A program made the position numbers and the translations under genes. This document shows positions 8,696-18,933 of a DNA stretch of 64,000 nucleotides, in pieces (the first letter of the stretch is position 1; each line of letters begins with the position of its first letter). Source of the DNA: Ignavibacteriota bacterium (GTDB lineage Bacteria; Bacteroidota; Ignavibacteria; Ignavibacteriales; Melioribacteraceae); assembly GCA_016708125.1 (NCBI GenBank), contig JADJGF010000001.1:3990001-4054000 (forward strand), given 5' to 3'. The notes under the pieces are model-generated. The model worked only from the letters and a program-made list of their open reading frames with translations. It was not told where the DNA came from and ran no database searches.

Positions 8696-10747
8696 TCAGT
8701 CAAGAATTATTTCATCTACAAAAAGCCATGCTTTACCGCCACTTCCTTTATGCCAGCTTGGACATTCTTTAATATTCTCCGCAATTATTTTAATAAATCT
8801 TGTACTTGAATTAATTTTCGCAGAAAAATCTTTTACAAAAGGTTTCTGAGTTTCAGTATTTTTTGTTTCATATTTAACTTCAGAAATTTTATTAAAATCA
8901 GAATTATTATCTGATATATATACAGTAACTTTTTTTGGCAAAAAGATCCAAGAATTTAAATCTGATAAACAACCAATATGAATTCCATTTACTTTTTTAT
9001 TCTGACCTAAATCAATTGTTGTTTCAAAATTAACACCTTCAAATCCCAACCAATTATTATCTTCATATTCTTCCGAACCTCGTTTTCCATCTACAAGAAT
9101 AAACTTATTCAAATTAGAATATTTTTCTGAAGGATTATTCTTAATTTGTAAATCTTTCACTGATTTAATTTTATAAAATTGTACCGTTTTTAAGATGCTT
9201 TCAACAAAATCATTTTTATAAGAAATTGATTTCAAACTTGCGGACTTATTAATTTTTAATTTTGAAGAATATAATTTTGAATTCTGATTTGGCAAAGTTC
9301 CATCAGTCGTATATTTAATTTCTGCACCAATATCATTCGAAATAATTTCAACATCAATGCTATCTTGAAATAAATATGTATCTTTGACAACTTTTTCATT
9401 AACCTTAACTATAGGTGATGAAGCAACTTTTTTTTCTGAACCTTCAATTTTTAAACAGATCGGGTATTCATTTTCTTCAATGCCAGAGGGCAATAAAACT
9501 ATTGTTTCATTATTCTTAATTGAATAATTAAGTGTAAGATTTTGACTTAGCAAAAATATTTTGGAATTATCTTTTGGAACCACATACTTAATTTTAATTG
9601 AATCAGATACGGGTTTTTTAAGAATGTAAGCATATATGTAATCAGAATTTTTTGATTTAGTATATTTTATATTTTCACCTTCAAAATAATTCTTCATTGG
9701 TCTTGTATTATAAATTCCTTCACTATTCAATTTCATCCAATTCCCAACTTGCTCAAGTCTAATTATACTTTCATGAGGAATGTTTCCTTTTTCATCGGGA
9801 CCAACATTTAATAAATAATTTCCGCCTTTTGAAGCTATATCAATTATATTGTAAATTATTGTTTCGGATGATTTCCAATTTTCATCTCCTCTTTTAAATC
9901 CCCAAGAATCATTCATAGTCATGCACGATTCCCAAGGCAAAGTTGACGATGTTTCCAAAATTTCTTGTTCCGGTGTTCCAAAATCTCCAACAAAACTATG
10001 GTCTTTATTCATGCCTTGCATTCCTTGCCGACCTTTTCCAATTCTGTTGTTGATAATTAATTCCGGCTTTTTATTTCTTAAATGATTATATAATTTCTTC
10101 CCTTGAGGTTCAGTCCATTCTTCAATCCATTCGCCATCAAACCAAAGGATTGAAAGATTATCAAATTCATTTAATAATTCTTCCAACTGCGGAATTAAAT
10201 ATTCATCTCTGTATTTTGCGAAATTTTCTTTTGTTGCATCAGGATGATGCCAATCCATAATGGAATGATAAAAACCTAATTTTATGCCTTCATTTTTGCA
10301 TGCTTCAGCAAGAGGTTTTAGAATATCTTTTTTATAAGGTGTGTAATCAACAATATCATAATTTGTAACTTTAGAATCCCAAATGCTAAATCCATCATGA
10401 TGTTTAGAAGTAATTACAATATATTTCATTCCGGCTTGTTTAGCAATTTTAACCCATTTTATTGGATCATATTCAATTGGATTAAAAACTGCCGCATATT
10501 TTTCATATTCTTCAACGGGAATTTTTGCCGAATACATTATCCATTCACTAATGCCGGGAATCATTTTGTCCTTGTACCAGCCTGCCGGAACTGAGTAAAC
10601 TCCCCAATGAATAAACATTCCAAACTTAGCATCATTCCACCACTCCATTCTCAAGTCAGTTTCCTGTTTCGTTTCATTTGTAAAATCTTGAGCTTTCAGG
10701 CAAATTAAATTTAAAAGGAATATTAATGCCATCATTATATTTTTCAT
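8696..10747 (-). CDS. GH29 alpha-L-fucosidase with chitobiase-type and discoidin-like C-terminal modules
   Basis: A 683-residue secreted enzyme (signal peptide ending near CLKAQ). Residues about 30-360 form the GH29 catalytic domain: KFGMFIHWGVYS, ITSKHHDGFSIWDS, and LSILWFDGEW with the nucleophile Asp204. Residues about 445-515 match a CHB_HEX_C-type module (EIKYTTDGTLPNQNS). Residues about 555-683 are a discoidin-like domain ending in the CPSWHKGSGGKAWLFVDEI motif shared with six other enzymes here. It should remove terminal alpha-L-fucose outside the cytoplasm or at the cell surface. GGAG upstream supports the ATG. The exact linkage cannot be read from sequence. Confidence 0.92.
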   Translation of the reverse strand: MKNIMMALIFLLNLICLKAQDFTNETKQETDLRMEWWNDAKFGMFIHWGVYSVPAGWYKDKMIPGISEWIMYSAKIPVEEYEKYAAVFNPIEYDPIKWVKIAKQAGMKYIVITSKHHDGFSIWDSKVTNYDIVDYTPYKKDILKPLAEACKNEGIKLGFYHSIMDWHHPDATKENFAKYRDEYLIPQLEELLNEFDNLSILWFDGEWIEEWTEPQGKKLYNHLRNKKPELIINNRIGKGRQGMQGMNKDHSFVGDFGTPEQEILETSSTLPWESCMTMNDSWGFKRGDENWKSSETIIYNIIDIASKGGNYLLNVGPDEKGNIPHESIIRLEQVGNWMKLNSEGIYNTRPMKNYFEGENIKYTKSKNSDYIYAYILKKPVSDSIKIKYVVPKDNSKIFLLSQNLTLNYSIKNNETIVLLPSGIEENEYPICLKIEGSEKKVASSPIVKVNEKVVKDTYLFQDSIDVEIISNDIGAEIKYTTDGTLPNQNSKLYSSKLKINKSASLKSISYKNDFVESILKTVQFYKIKSVKDLQIKNNPSEKYSNLNKFILVDGKRGSEEYEDNNWLGFEGVNFETTIDLGQNKKVNGIHIGCLSDLNSWIFLPKKVTVYISDNNSDFNKISEVKYETKNTETQKPFVKDFSAKINSSTRFIKIIAENIKECPSWHKGSGGKAWLFVDEIILD

Positions 10748-10849
10748 TTTATGCTCCGAGAAATAAATCTAAAATTTTGCGCAATTTATATTAACATTAA
10801 ATAAGGTGAATTTTTAATATTTTAATTCTAAATTCATTCTTATTTATTT

Positions 10850-13237
10850 TTATTCTTTTTCAAGCAATTCAATTATTTCTTTTCCGCAAAGTAAAAATGC
10901 TCCTGTTGCGTAAACATGCCACTGATCTTTATGAAAAGGATACGGATCTCCCGCAACTTGCTGAACAAAACCAAGTCTTCCCCATTCATTAATATTTTTT
11001 GTAAGTGCCTTCCATGCCTTTTTAACTGCCGGTTCAAATCTTTCTCTTTCAAGGAAATTATTGTTAATTCCCCAAGTTAAGGCAAAAGTATAAAAAGAAC
11101 TTCCGCTTGATTCACCAAGTGGTAATTCTTCCGGATCAAGCAGACTGGCAGTCCATAATCCATTTCCCCTTTGCAGCTTTAATAATTTTTCAGCCATTTC
11201 TTTAAATTGCTGAATATATTTTTCTCTTGTTGGATAAGTTTCAGGAATAAACTTAAGCATTCTAGCTAATCCGGCAATTACCCAACCGTTTCCTCTTCCC
11301 CAAAATACTTTTTTCCCGTTTGATGTTTTCTTATCAAAAAAACGATCGTCTCTAAAATATAAACTGTCATTTTTCGAATACAAATAATCAGAAGTTATCC
11401 ACCAATGTTTATCAGCATAATCTAAATATTTAATTTCATTTGTTGCTTTGTAAATGCGAGCAAAAGATGGCGGAGCCATAAACAAAGCATCGCACCAAGT
11501 CCACCATTCTAATTTGTAATTATTATCTTGAAATCTTATATCAGTTTTGGGATCTCTTGCTAAATGAATATCCATCGCCCATTTTGATTTATCTATAATT
11601 TTTGGATCTTTGTAAATTTCATATAACCAAGTATAAACATCTGAAATTGCAAGCCTATCCGCATGATAAACATCAGCAATTATTTTCCAATCATTCGTTT
11701 GTCCAATATTGATAATTTCATTTAAATATCTTTCTTCTTTTACTGTTTCATAAAGTGCTGCAAGACCAATATAAAAAGCACCCCAATGCCAGTCTAACCG
11801 ATGAGCACTTATAAACGGATTTGATAATTGCCAATCTGCAGTTTGTCTCATAAGGTTTTTGATATTTTCAACATTATAAACTTCATCATTTACAAAGGGT
11901 TTTAAATCAATTTTAATTGAAGAAAGATAATTTGTATAATGAACATAATGTGAATTTTGCATCCATAATAATTGTATTGGGTTTCCGCTTTTTGCATTTC
12001 TTACTGCAAATGGTCTAACATTATCTTTGATTGAACCATTAGTTATTGATTTAGCTTCCCAATCTATACCATTCTTTGTTTCCCATTTTTCTATTTCAAA
12101 AACCGAATCTCGTTTGGCAGACAGATAAACAATATTTGTGTTTTCATGATCGAGAATAATTCCACCGGAATAATTTTGTTCATATTCAATTTTTCCTTGC
12201 GGTGTTTGCGGAAACCAAGCTCCGGCATTTATTAAATCACTGCTAATCCATTTTTCTCCATTCCATTTTGCATAAACATAAATATGATTTTTACTATCAG
12301 GAAATTTTGCGTAAACAATTACCGGATTATCATTTTCATCTACCGCAATATCCCAAATCCATGATTTTACTTTTGTCAATGACGCATTATAAACAATTGA
12401 AGATTGGTTTGGCGAGATTGGTTCTTTTCCTAAAATTCCTATTTCCCTATTTTCTGCATTATAAAATTTTCCATTTTTATAGTACATATAATAAATGCTA
12501 TTTTCATTTTCGTCTCTGGGATGACCGTCTGTAAACGCAAACATAATTTTATTTTTTCCATTCGACGCAACTTTCATATAAGGTCGGCGCATATTGTAAA
12601 TACGATTAGGCAAAACAAATATTTTACTTTTACTCCATGATTTTCCCATATCATCAGAAAATGAAAAATTTGGTTTGTTATCAATTCCGCGCCAGAAAAG
12701 ATAAATTCTATTATTCTCTTCCGATAAAATAACCGGATTTGCATATGTGTTCGTATTTGTAAATTCAGAATATAATTCAGTATCGTTCAGAAATAATTCA
12801 TTCCGTTCCCATGAATCAATGTCTTCGGAACTCTTCATCGTAAAAAGTAAAAACGGATTTGGTCCGCCGTGTTTTGTAAAAAAGACCATTAATTTTCCTT
12901 CGGGAGTAAAAATTAAAGAAGGATTATCATGATCATCTATTTCATAATTATCTTCAAGAACTTTTGTTTTTATTTTATTTGTTGTGTGATCGTAATATCC
13001 AATAGTAACATCACCATGACTATCAATCCAACCGGCATAGGTTCTCTTATGTTTGCCTTCATAATAAACTGCTCTTGGATCTGAAAACCAGCACCAGGCT
13101 CCATCAAATGTAAATGATTGAAAACTTTCCGAATGAGATCCAGTTGCTTTATTTAACAGAATATTTTGAGTTCCCTGCGCAAATATTTCTATTGAGAAAA
13201 AAACAATAATTAACATTTTTAATAAAATATTTTTCAT
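10850..13237 (-). CDS. BNR_4 beta-propeller fused to GH105/GH88-type unsaturated uronyl hydrolase
   Basis: A 795-residue secreted protein; the ATG at 13237 opens a clear signal peptide (MKNILLKMLIIVFFSIEIFAQ), while the longer open frame extends back towards the preceding sulfatase gene. Residues about 30-430 look like a BNR_4 propeller (FDGAWCWFSDPRAVYY, DDHDNPSLIF), a fold also used by ulvan-lyase families. Residues about 440-795 resemble GH105/GH88 hydrolases: RLDWHWGAFYIGLAAL, WTWCDALFMAPP with the probable catalytic Asp, and WGRGNGWVIAGLARM. GH105 enzymes remove the unsaturated uronic acid left by polysaccharide lyases, so a lyase-like propeller joined to it is suggestive. The propeller might instead only bind carbohydrate. 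Confidence 0.78.
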   Translation of the reverse strand: MKNILLKMLIIVFFSIEIFAQGTQNILLNKATGSHSESFQSFTFDGAWCWFSDPRAVYYEGKHKRTYAGWIDSHGDVTIGYYDHTTNKIKTKVLEDNYEIDDHDNPSLIFTPEGKLMVFFTKHGGPNPFLLFTMKSSEDIDSWERNELFLNDTELYSEFTNTNTYANPVILSEENNRIYLFWRGIDNKPNFSFSDDMGKSWSKSKIFVLPNRIYNMRRPYMKVASNGKNKIMFAFTDGHPRDENENSIYYMYYKNGKFYNAENREIGILGKEPISPNQSSIVYNASLTKVKSWIWDIAVDENDNPVIVYAKFPDSKNHIYVYAKWNGEKWISSDLINAGAWFPQTPQGKIEYEQNYSGGIILDHENTNIVYLSAKRDSVFEIEKWETKNGIDWEAKSITNGSIKDNVRPFAVRNAKSGNPIQLLWMQNSHYVHYTNYLSSIKIDLKPFVNDEVYNVENIKNLMRQTADWQLSNPFISAHRLDWHWGAFYIGLAALYETVKEERYLNEIINIGQTNDWKIIADVYHADRLAISDVYTWLYEIYKDPKIIDKSKWAMDIHLARDPKTDIRFQDNNYKLEWWTWCDALFMAPPSFARIYKATNEIKYLDYADKHWWITSDYLYSKNDSLYFRDDRFFDKKTSNGKKVFWGRGNGWVIAGLARMLKFIPETYPTREKYIQQFKEMAEKLLKLQRGNGLWTASLLDPEELPLGESSGSSFYTFALTWGINNNFLERERFEPAVKKAWKALTKNINEWGRLGFVQQVAGDPYPFHKDQWHVYATGAFLLCGKEIIELLEKE

Positions 13238-13265
13238 GATAATCTCTTTAAATGGAATTCTAAAA

Positions 13266-15233
13266 TTATTTGTTGACAATAATTTCATCAACAAACAACC
13301 AAGCTTTACCACCTTTACCTCTATGCCAGCTTGGACATTCTTTAATATTTGGCGCATTAATTTTGATAAATCTAACTTTTCTATTTACACCTTTTTTAGA
13401 AAACGATTTTGCAAAAATATCCAACGATGATAATGTATCATTTTTTTCATGATGAATTTCAGTGAAATTATTTCCATTATCTGAAACTGAAAATTTTATT
13501 TCGAAAGGAAGAAAAATCCATGACATTTGATTTTGTAGAAAACTAATACTAATTAAATTTATAAAAGTTTGCTTTCCCAAATTCAGAATTGCTTCAAAAT
13601 CTGTTCCTTCAAATCCAAGCCAATTACCATCGTTATTATCCAAGGAACCGGAATTTCCATCGACTAATATTAATTTATTACCTTGAGCAAATTTTTCACT
13701 CGCTGGATTTTTAAGTTCAATTGAAGAATTAATCGCCAGATGATTTTCAAACACGGCTCTATTTTTTCCAATTCTGCCAGGCTCTCTATTTTCTTTACCT
13801 TTAACTCCGGTCAATCGATCACCAAGCTCGTACCTAGCTTTATCACCAATAATTTTTAATTGCTCAACAATATCAAGATGTTTATCTATTACATTTATTT
13901 TTTCTTCAACATCTTCATTTAAATTATATAATTCATAACTGATTTTTTTTTGCCAAGTTTGGCCCGGGAATCCATCAACGCCGGGTTTCATACCTTCATA
14001 ACTTCTTTGCGTACATGGAAAGTATAATTTCCAATTATTTTTTCGAACGGCAATTAAATCATAATCGTAATAATACCAAAACTCATTTCTAGGATTTGCA
14101 TCTTTTTCGCTATTTAGTAATGGTAAAATATTAATTCCGTCAATTTTATTTTTTGGCAATTCGGATTTCGTAATCGCAGAAATTGTTGGAAGAATATCAA
14201 TTGTAGATGACAATTTATCGCAAATAGAATTTTGAATAATATTTTTTGGCCACCTCATTATGCACGGGACGCGAACACCACCTTCCCACATTGTTCCTTT
14301 GCCTTCTCTAAACGGTAATGCCGAGCCGGCATGATTTCCAAAGTTAAGCCAAGGACCATTATCACTTGTATATATTATTAACGTGTTTTCATCACTATTA
14401 TTTTCTTTTAACGATTTTAATATTTCACCAACTGACCAATCCAATTCCATAATAACATCACCATATAGTCCGTTCTCACTTTTCCCTTTAAATTTTTCCG
14501 ATACTGCGATTGGTACATGCGGCATTGAATGAGCAAGATATAAAAAGAATTTATTTCGCGAATTTTTATTGATAAAATTAACAGCGCGTTCTGTGTACTT
14601 TGTTGTAAGCTGAGCTTGATCATCTAAAGTTTTAACAGATTCAACTTGATCATTTCCATCAATTAACATTAGTTCTGGATATATCGTTTTCCAATTGTCT
14701 TTAATTGGATTTCCATCAAAATCAACGGGCCACATATCATTAGAATAAGGCAACCCATAATATTCGTCAAATCCTTGCTGCAGCGGAAGAAATTCTTTAT
14801 GATGACCAAGATGCCATTTACCGATTAAACCGGTTTTATAATTTTTCCTTTTTAATATTTTGGCAATATTTTCTTCTTCGGGATTTAATCCAATTGTTGA
14901 AGCCGGAAATAAAGCTCCGCGAATACTAACTCTTTCCGAATAACATCCGGTTAACAATGCCGCACGTGAAGCACTGCAAACAGCGGTTGCCACATGGAAG
15001 TCCGTAAATAGTATTCCTTCATCAGCCATTTTATCTAGATTGGGTGTAGTAAAACCTTTAGCACCATTTTTCCCAATATCGGCGTATCCTAAATCATCTG
15101 CATAAATAATAATAATATTCGGTAAGTCATTTTCAGAGGTAAAATTATTTTTAAATAGATAAGGAGAAAGTGCGGTAAATGATAAGCCGGCACCAATTTC
15201 TTTTATAAATTCCCTTCTTGAAATAATTGACAA
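13266..15233 (-). CDS. Formylglycine sulfatase (S1 family), Tat-type signal, discoidin-like C-terminus
   Basis: A 655-residue sulfatase. The N-terminus MSIISRREFIKEIG looks like a twin-arginine signal. The calcium-site segment IIIYADDLGYADIG and the formylglycine motif CSASRAALLTG (Cys86) are intact, followed by GKWHLGHH and TSDNGPWLNFGNHAGS. Residues about 520-655 are the discoidin-like module ending CPSWHRGKGGKAWLFVDEI. The start is a TTG with GGAG seven bases upstream; no in-frame ATG is available. The stop lies 28 bases before the BNR-GH105 gene. Sulfatases of this type remove O-sulfate from glycans; subfamily and position on the sugar are not clear. Confidence 0.92.
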   Translation of the reverse strand: MSIISRREFIKEIGAGLSFTALSPYLFKNNFTSENDLPNIIIIYADDLGYADIGKNGAKGFTTPNLDKMADEGILFTDFHVATAVCSASRAALLTGCYSERVSIRGALFPASTIGLNPEEENIAKILKRKNYKTGLIGKWHLGHHKEFLPLQQGFDEYYGLPYSNDMWPVDFDGNPIKDNWKTIYPELMLIDGNDQVESVKTLDDQAQLTTKYTERAVNFINKNSRNKFFLYLAHSMPHVPIAVSEKFKGKSENGLYGDVIMELDWSVGEILKSLKENNSDENTLIIYTSDNGPWLNFGNHAGSALPFREGKGTMWEGGVRVPCIMRWPKNIIQNSICDKLSSTIDILPTISAITKSELPKNKIDGINILPLLNSEKDANPRNEFWYYYDYDLIAVRKNNWKLYFPCTQRSYEGMKPGVDGFPGQTWQKKISYELYNLNEDVEEKINVIDKHLDIVEQLKIIGDKARYELGDRLTGVKGKENREPGRIGKNRAVFENHLAINSSIELKNPASEKFAQGNKLILVDGNSGSLDNNDGNWLGFEGTDFEAILNLGKQTFINLISISFLQNQMSWIFLPFEIKFSVSDNGNNFTEIHHEKNDTLSSLDIFAKSFSKKGVNRKVRFIKINAPNIKECPSWHRGKGGKAWLFVDEIIVNK

Positions 15234-15264
15234 TTGCTTTCTCCAAGAAACTAAAAATTGTTGA

Positions 15265-17928
15265 CTATTTTACAGTAATTTTTTCTCTCAATCTAATATC
15301 TTTTGACGAAGCTCCAATCATTATCTGAAAATCACCAGCTTCAACAACTTCATTTAAATCTTTATCTAACATTGTTAATAATTCCGGAGTAATTTCAAAT
15401 TTAACTTTTTTTGTTTCACCGACTTTTAAATTAATTCTTTGAAAGTCTTTTAATTCTATAATTGGTCTGGCAACTGAAGCAAATAAATCTTTTATGTAAA
15501 GTTGGATTACTTCATCGCCGGGAAAATTTCCTATATTCATAACTTCAAATTCTATAGTTACATTTTCGTTTTTTGAAATTTCCTTTTTCGAAATACAAAG
15601 ATTTTTATATTCAAATGTTGTGTAGCTTAAACCATAGCCAAACGGAAATAATGGTTGTCCGGTTAAGTTATTATAATCATCACCTCTTCCGGTTGGTTTG
15701 TGATTATAATAAAGCGGCAATTGAGATTCATGTATTGGAAAGGTAATCGGAAGTCTTCCAGCCGGATTATAATCTCCAAATAGAACATCGGCAACGGCGT
15801 TACCTCCAACTTCTCCCGGATACCAAACATCTATAATTCCAGAAATATTATTTATCCAATTACTCATTGTTATTGCACTTCCTCCAACTAAAACAACTAT
15901 TGTCGGAATTCCGGTTTTAGAAATTTCATTTATCAATTCTTCTTGATTTCCCGGAAGATTTAAATATGCTCTATCTCTAAACTCGCCTTCTTCAATACCG
16001 GCAACAATTATAGCCACATCACTTTGTTTTGTAATTTCAACTGCATCATTAATTTCTTGTTCGTAATTATTATTTATTCCTTCATTCCAAATTAATTTGC
16101 ATCTTGTATTTCCGCTGGTTGTATAAAACTCAATTTTTATATCATATTCTTTTTCTTTTTCAAATTCATATTCAACTGTTGAAGTTCGATAAGATTTCTG
16201 AATCCAATTATCAATTACAAGTTTATTATCTAAGTATAATCTATATCCGTCATTACCTTCAATGCCAATTTTTACTTTCCCATTTTTTGGACCAATAATT
16301 TTTCCTTCCCATTTTACTGAGTACCAATCATAATCTAACTTTTCCGGATCGGGAGAAAATAAAGTCCATCTAAAATTTATATTTTCATCAACTTGAGAAA
16401 AAGAAGGTTCCCCAATAAAATTAGGATTATTATAATATTTTCCAAATAATCCATTTAGCTTTTTTCCATTTTGAAAATGAGACAAAAATTCTTTTTGTAT
16501 CGGAACATATTCAATATTTTCTCTACTACTTCCTTTTGCAAATTTCACTTCAGCAAAATTTTTAACTTTCTCCTTAATACCTTCAAATATATTTACAATA
16601 TTATTTCCCGGACCACTATATCCGCCGAGCCTTCCCTCAATTGCATCGTTACCAATAACTGCAATTTTCTTTAAATCTTTTTTTAATGGAAGAATATTAT
16701 TTTCATTTTTCAATAAAACAATTGATTCAAGCGCGGACTTATGAGCCAGTTCTCTATGTTTTATATTACCATTGATTTCATTAGCTTTAGACGCATCTAC
16801 ATATGGGTTTTCAAATAATCCCAAATTAAATTTTGCAGTTAATACTCGTTCAACAGCTTTATTTATTGTAGATTCTTTTATCATACCTTTTTCAAATGCT
16901 TCATAGAAAAGCGGATAATGAGAATAAGAAGTTTGAAATATTACATCCAAACCATTTTCTATTGTTTCCATTGTTGATTCCGCATAACTCTGCGAAGTAA
17001 AATGTAATACATTTGCTCCGCCGATTGCGCCGGCATCTGAAATTACAAATCCTTTAAATCCCCATTCCTCTTTAAGTTTTTTATTTAACAGCCAATCATT
17101 TGCTGAGCAAGGAATTCCATCGAATGAATTATATGAAATCATTAACGATAGTGCATTTCCCTTTTTCACTGCAGCTTTAAACGCCGGAAAATAAATTTCT
17201 TCCATTAATCTTTCGTTAAAATGAATTGGATAACTATCTCTACCGCCATCTCCTACATTTGCTGCAAAGTGTTTAGGCGTTGTAACAATTCCTTTCTCTT
17301 CAAATTCTTTTATGAAAGCTAATCCCATTTGTGACGTTAAGAAAGGATCTTCTCCATAAGTTTCCTCAGTTCTTCCCCAGCGAACATCTCTTGCAATATT
17401 TATTACCGGAGATAAAATTTGTCTAATTCCACGCGACTTAACTTCCAAAGCAATTGCTTTTCCGACCTCGCTCACTAAATCAACATTCCAAGTTGCAGCC
17501 AATCCAATAGCTTGCGGGAAAGCTGTCGCACCATCTCTAACTAAACCATGAAGTGCTTCATCAAAAGCAATTATTGGAATTCCTAATCTTGTTTCTTCAA
17601 CAAAATATTTTTGGATTTCATTTATTTTTTTTGCGACAGATTCCGGTGAACCGGATTTTCCATAGTTTAATATTTGCTCTGTAATTTTTGTGGATTTAGC
17701 TTCAGTTGAAACTTGAAATCCAAATATCCCATTTTTGTATTTTTCTTTTCCATCACGTAAATCACCGGGAATCATAAACAATTGCCAAAATTTTTCTTCC
17801 AATGTCATACGTGAAATTAAATCATTTACTCTTTCATCTACGGGTAAATTTGGATTTTTATATGGAAATTCTTGAGCGGAATTTATTATCGATAAAACTA
17901 AAAGTAAGGATACAATAATTTTCAACAT
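15265..17928 (-). CDS. GH3 beta-glycosidase with PA14 insertion
   Basis: An 887-residue secreted enzyme with a short signal peptide ending near NSAQ. The GH3 barrel covers about 25-370 (RWGRTEETYGEDPFL, TPKHFAAN, and GFVISDAGA with nucleophile Asp298). The alpha/beta sandwich starts near 400 and is interrupted at about 480-615 by a PA14 domain (NGLFGKYYNNPNF, GNDGYRLYLDNKLVIDNW). A fibronectin-III-like C-terminal domain follows. GH3 enzymes remove terminal beta-linked glucose, xylose or GlcNAc. In an N-glycan context, removal of core beta-1,2-xylose is a plausible task, as described for plant N-glycan loci of gut Bacteroides, but specificity is inference. Confidence 0.92.
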   Translation of the reverse strand: MLKIIVSLLLVLSIINSAQEFPYKNPNLPVDERVNDLISRMTLEEKFWQLFMIPGDLRDGKEKYKNGIFGFQVSTEAKSTKITEQILNYGKSGSPESVAKKINEIQKYFVEETRLGIPIIAFDEALHGLVRDGATAFPQAIGLAATWNVDLVSEVGKAIALEVKSRGIRQILSPVINIARDVRWGRTEETYGEDPFLTSQMGLAFIKEFEEKGIVTTPKHFAANVGDGGRDSYPIHFNERLMEEIYFPAFKAAVKKGNALSLMISYNSFDGIPCSANDWLLNKKLKEEWGFKGFVISDAGAIGGANVLHFTSQSYAESTMETIENGLDVIFQTSYSHYPLFYEAFEKGMIKESTINKAVERVLTAKFNLGLFENPYVDASKANEINGNIKHRELAHKSALESIVLLKNENNILPLKKDLKKIAVIGNDAIEGRLGGYSGPGNNIVNIFEGIKEKVKNFAEVKFAKGSSRENIEYVPIQKEFLSHFQNGKKLNGLFGKYYNNPNFIGEPSFSQVDENINFRWTLFSPDPEKLDYDWYSVKWEGKIIGPKNGKVKIGIEGNDGYRLYLDNKLVIDNWIQKSYRTSTVEYEFEKEKEYDIKIEFYTTSGNTRCKLIWNEGINNNYEQEINDAVEITKQSDVAIIVAGIEEGEFRDRAYLNLPGNQEELINEISKTGIPTIVVLVGGSAITMSNWINNISGIIDVWYPGEVGGNAVADVLFGDYNPAGRLPITFPIHESQLPLYYNHKPTGRGDDYNNLTGQPLFPFGYGLSYTTFEYKNLCISKKEISKNENVTIEFEVMNIGNFPGDEVIQLYIKDLFASVARPIIELKDFQRINLKVGETKKVKFEITPELLTMLDKDLNEVVEAGDFQIMIGASSKDIRLREKITVK

Positions 17929-17952
17929 TTATAACTCTATATTTTTTTTATG

Positions 17953-18906
17953 TTATGCAAAACAATTTTTAATTAGTTCTCCAACTGTTGTTGTTGCTAA
18001 ACAAACTGAAGTATCTGCTGCTCCGTAATAAATTTTTACTTCGGAAGTTTCTAATGCAAATCCTTCTTCGTCATATTCTTCAACAATAATTCCGGTTGGG
18101 AAAACAACATTCGGAACTTGTCCGGCTAATTCATAAATCTCGCGCGGTTCTAAAATATTTTGATTTCCTCTTGAAATTACTTTTGCGGGATTTTCTAAAT
18201 CATGTAACATAACTCCCATTTGATAGATTGGTGCATAGTGCATTGCAATTCCATGGTAAGTGTGAACCCAACCTTTTCTTGTTTTAATTGGCGGTGTACA
18301 GCTTCCCACCATTTCATCCCAATAAAATTTATTACCTTCTGCAACAATCGCAATTCGTTCCCAGTTTAACATATCTTTCGATTTTGCAAGTACGATTGAA
18401 TTTCCTGTTAACGGTCCGCCTTCAATTTGGGCAGTATTCGGGCGTTCGAATCTATAATATTCACCATTTATTTTTTCTGGAAACAAAACACCGTTGCGAA
18501 CATTTTTTTCCGAAACTACTCCAAGAAAATTAAATTTTTGGAAATCATTTGTTTTAGCTAAACCAAGACAGCAATAATTATCAATATCCATTGCAAACAT
18601 TATAAAATATTCATTTCCAATTTTTGTAATTCTCGGATCATACATATGATAAAGTTTTCCTTCAAGATTTTCTAATCCTTCAAATTCCACAATTTTATTT
18701 TCAACTTTATATTCATAACCATTTTCACTTTCTGCCATAACAAAAAATGTTCTGCGTCCACGATTCTGAACTCTTAACATTAATAAATACTTATTTCCAA
18801 ATTTTATTGCACCGGGATTAAACACAGACGTTGCATCAATCAAATGCGGTTCTATATTTGGAATGTCTGAATTTTTTACAACCGGATTATTTTTATATCT
18901 AAACAT
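17953..18906 (-). CDS. GH130 mannoside phosphorylase/mannosidase
   Basis: A 317-residue protein without a signal peptide, so probably cytoplasmic. It has the five-bladed propeller pattern of GH130: IDATSVFNPGAIKFGNKYLL, MYDPRIT with the likely proton donor Asp90, RFERPNTAQIEGGPLTGNS, and PNVVFPTG. GH130 enzymes phosphorolyse or hydrolyse beta-mannosides; members in N-glycan loci act on the Man-beta-1,4-GlcNAc core. Its neighbours, a ROK kinase upstream and an FHS transporter beyond, fit import of a short core oligosaccharide followed by intracellular splitting. Gaps on either side are under 30 bases. Confidence 0.9.
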   Translation of the reverse strand: MFRYKNNPVVKNSDIPNIEPHLIDATSVFNPGAIKFGNKYLLMLRVQNRGRRTFFVMAESENGYEYKVENKIVEFEGLENLEGKLYHMYDPRITKIGNEYFIMFAMDIDNYCCLGLAKTNDFQKFNFLGVVSEKNVRNGVLFPEKINGEYYRFERPNTAQIEGGPLTGNSIVLAKSKDMLNWERIAIVAEGNKFYWDEMVGSCTPPIKTRKGWVHTYHGIAMHYAPIYQMGVMLHDLENPAKVISRGNQNILEPREIYELAGQVPNVVFPTGIIVEEYDEEGFALETSEVKIYYGAADTSVCLATTTVGELIKNCFA

Positions 18907-18933
18907 ATTTTCTTACTTTCCTTAAATTTTTGA

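Noticed and set aside
13238..13357. Forty-residue N-terminal extension of the BNR-GH105 protein
   Set aside because: It overlaps the end of the preceding sulfatase gene, and the ATG at 13237 begins an obvious signal peptide.
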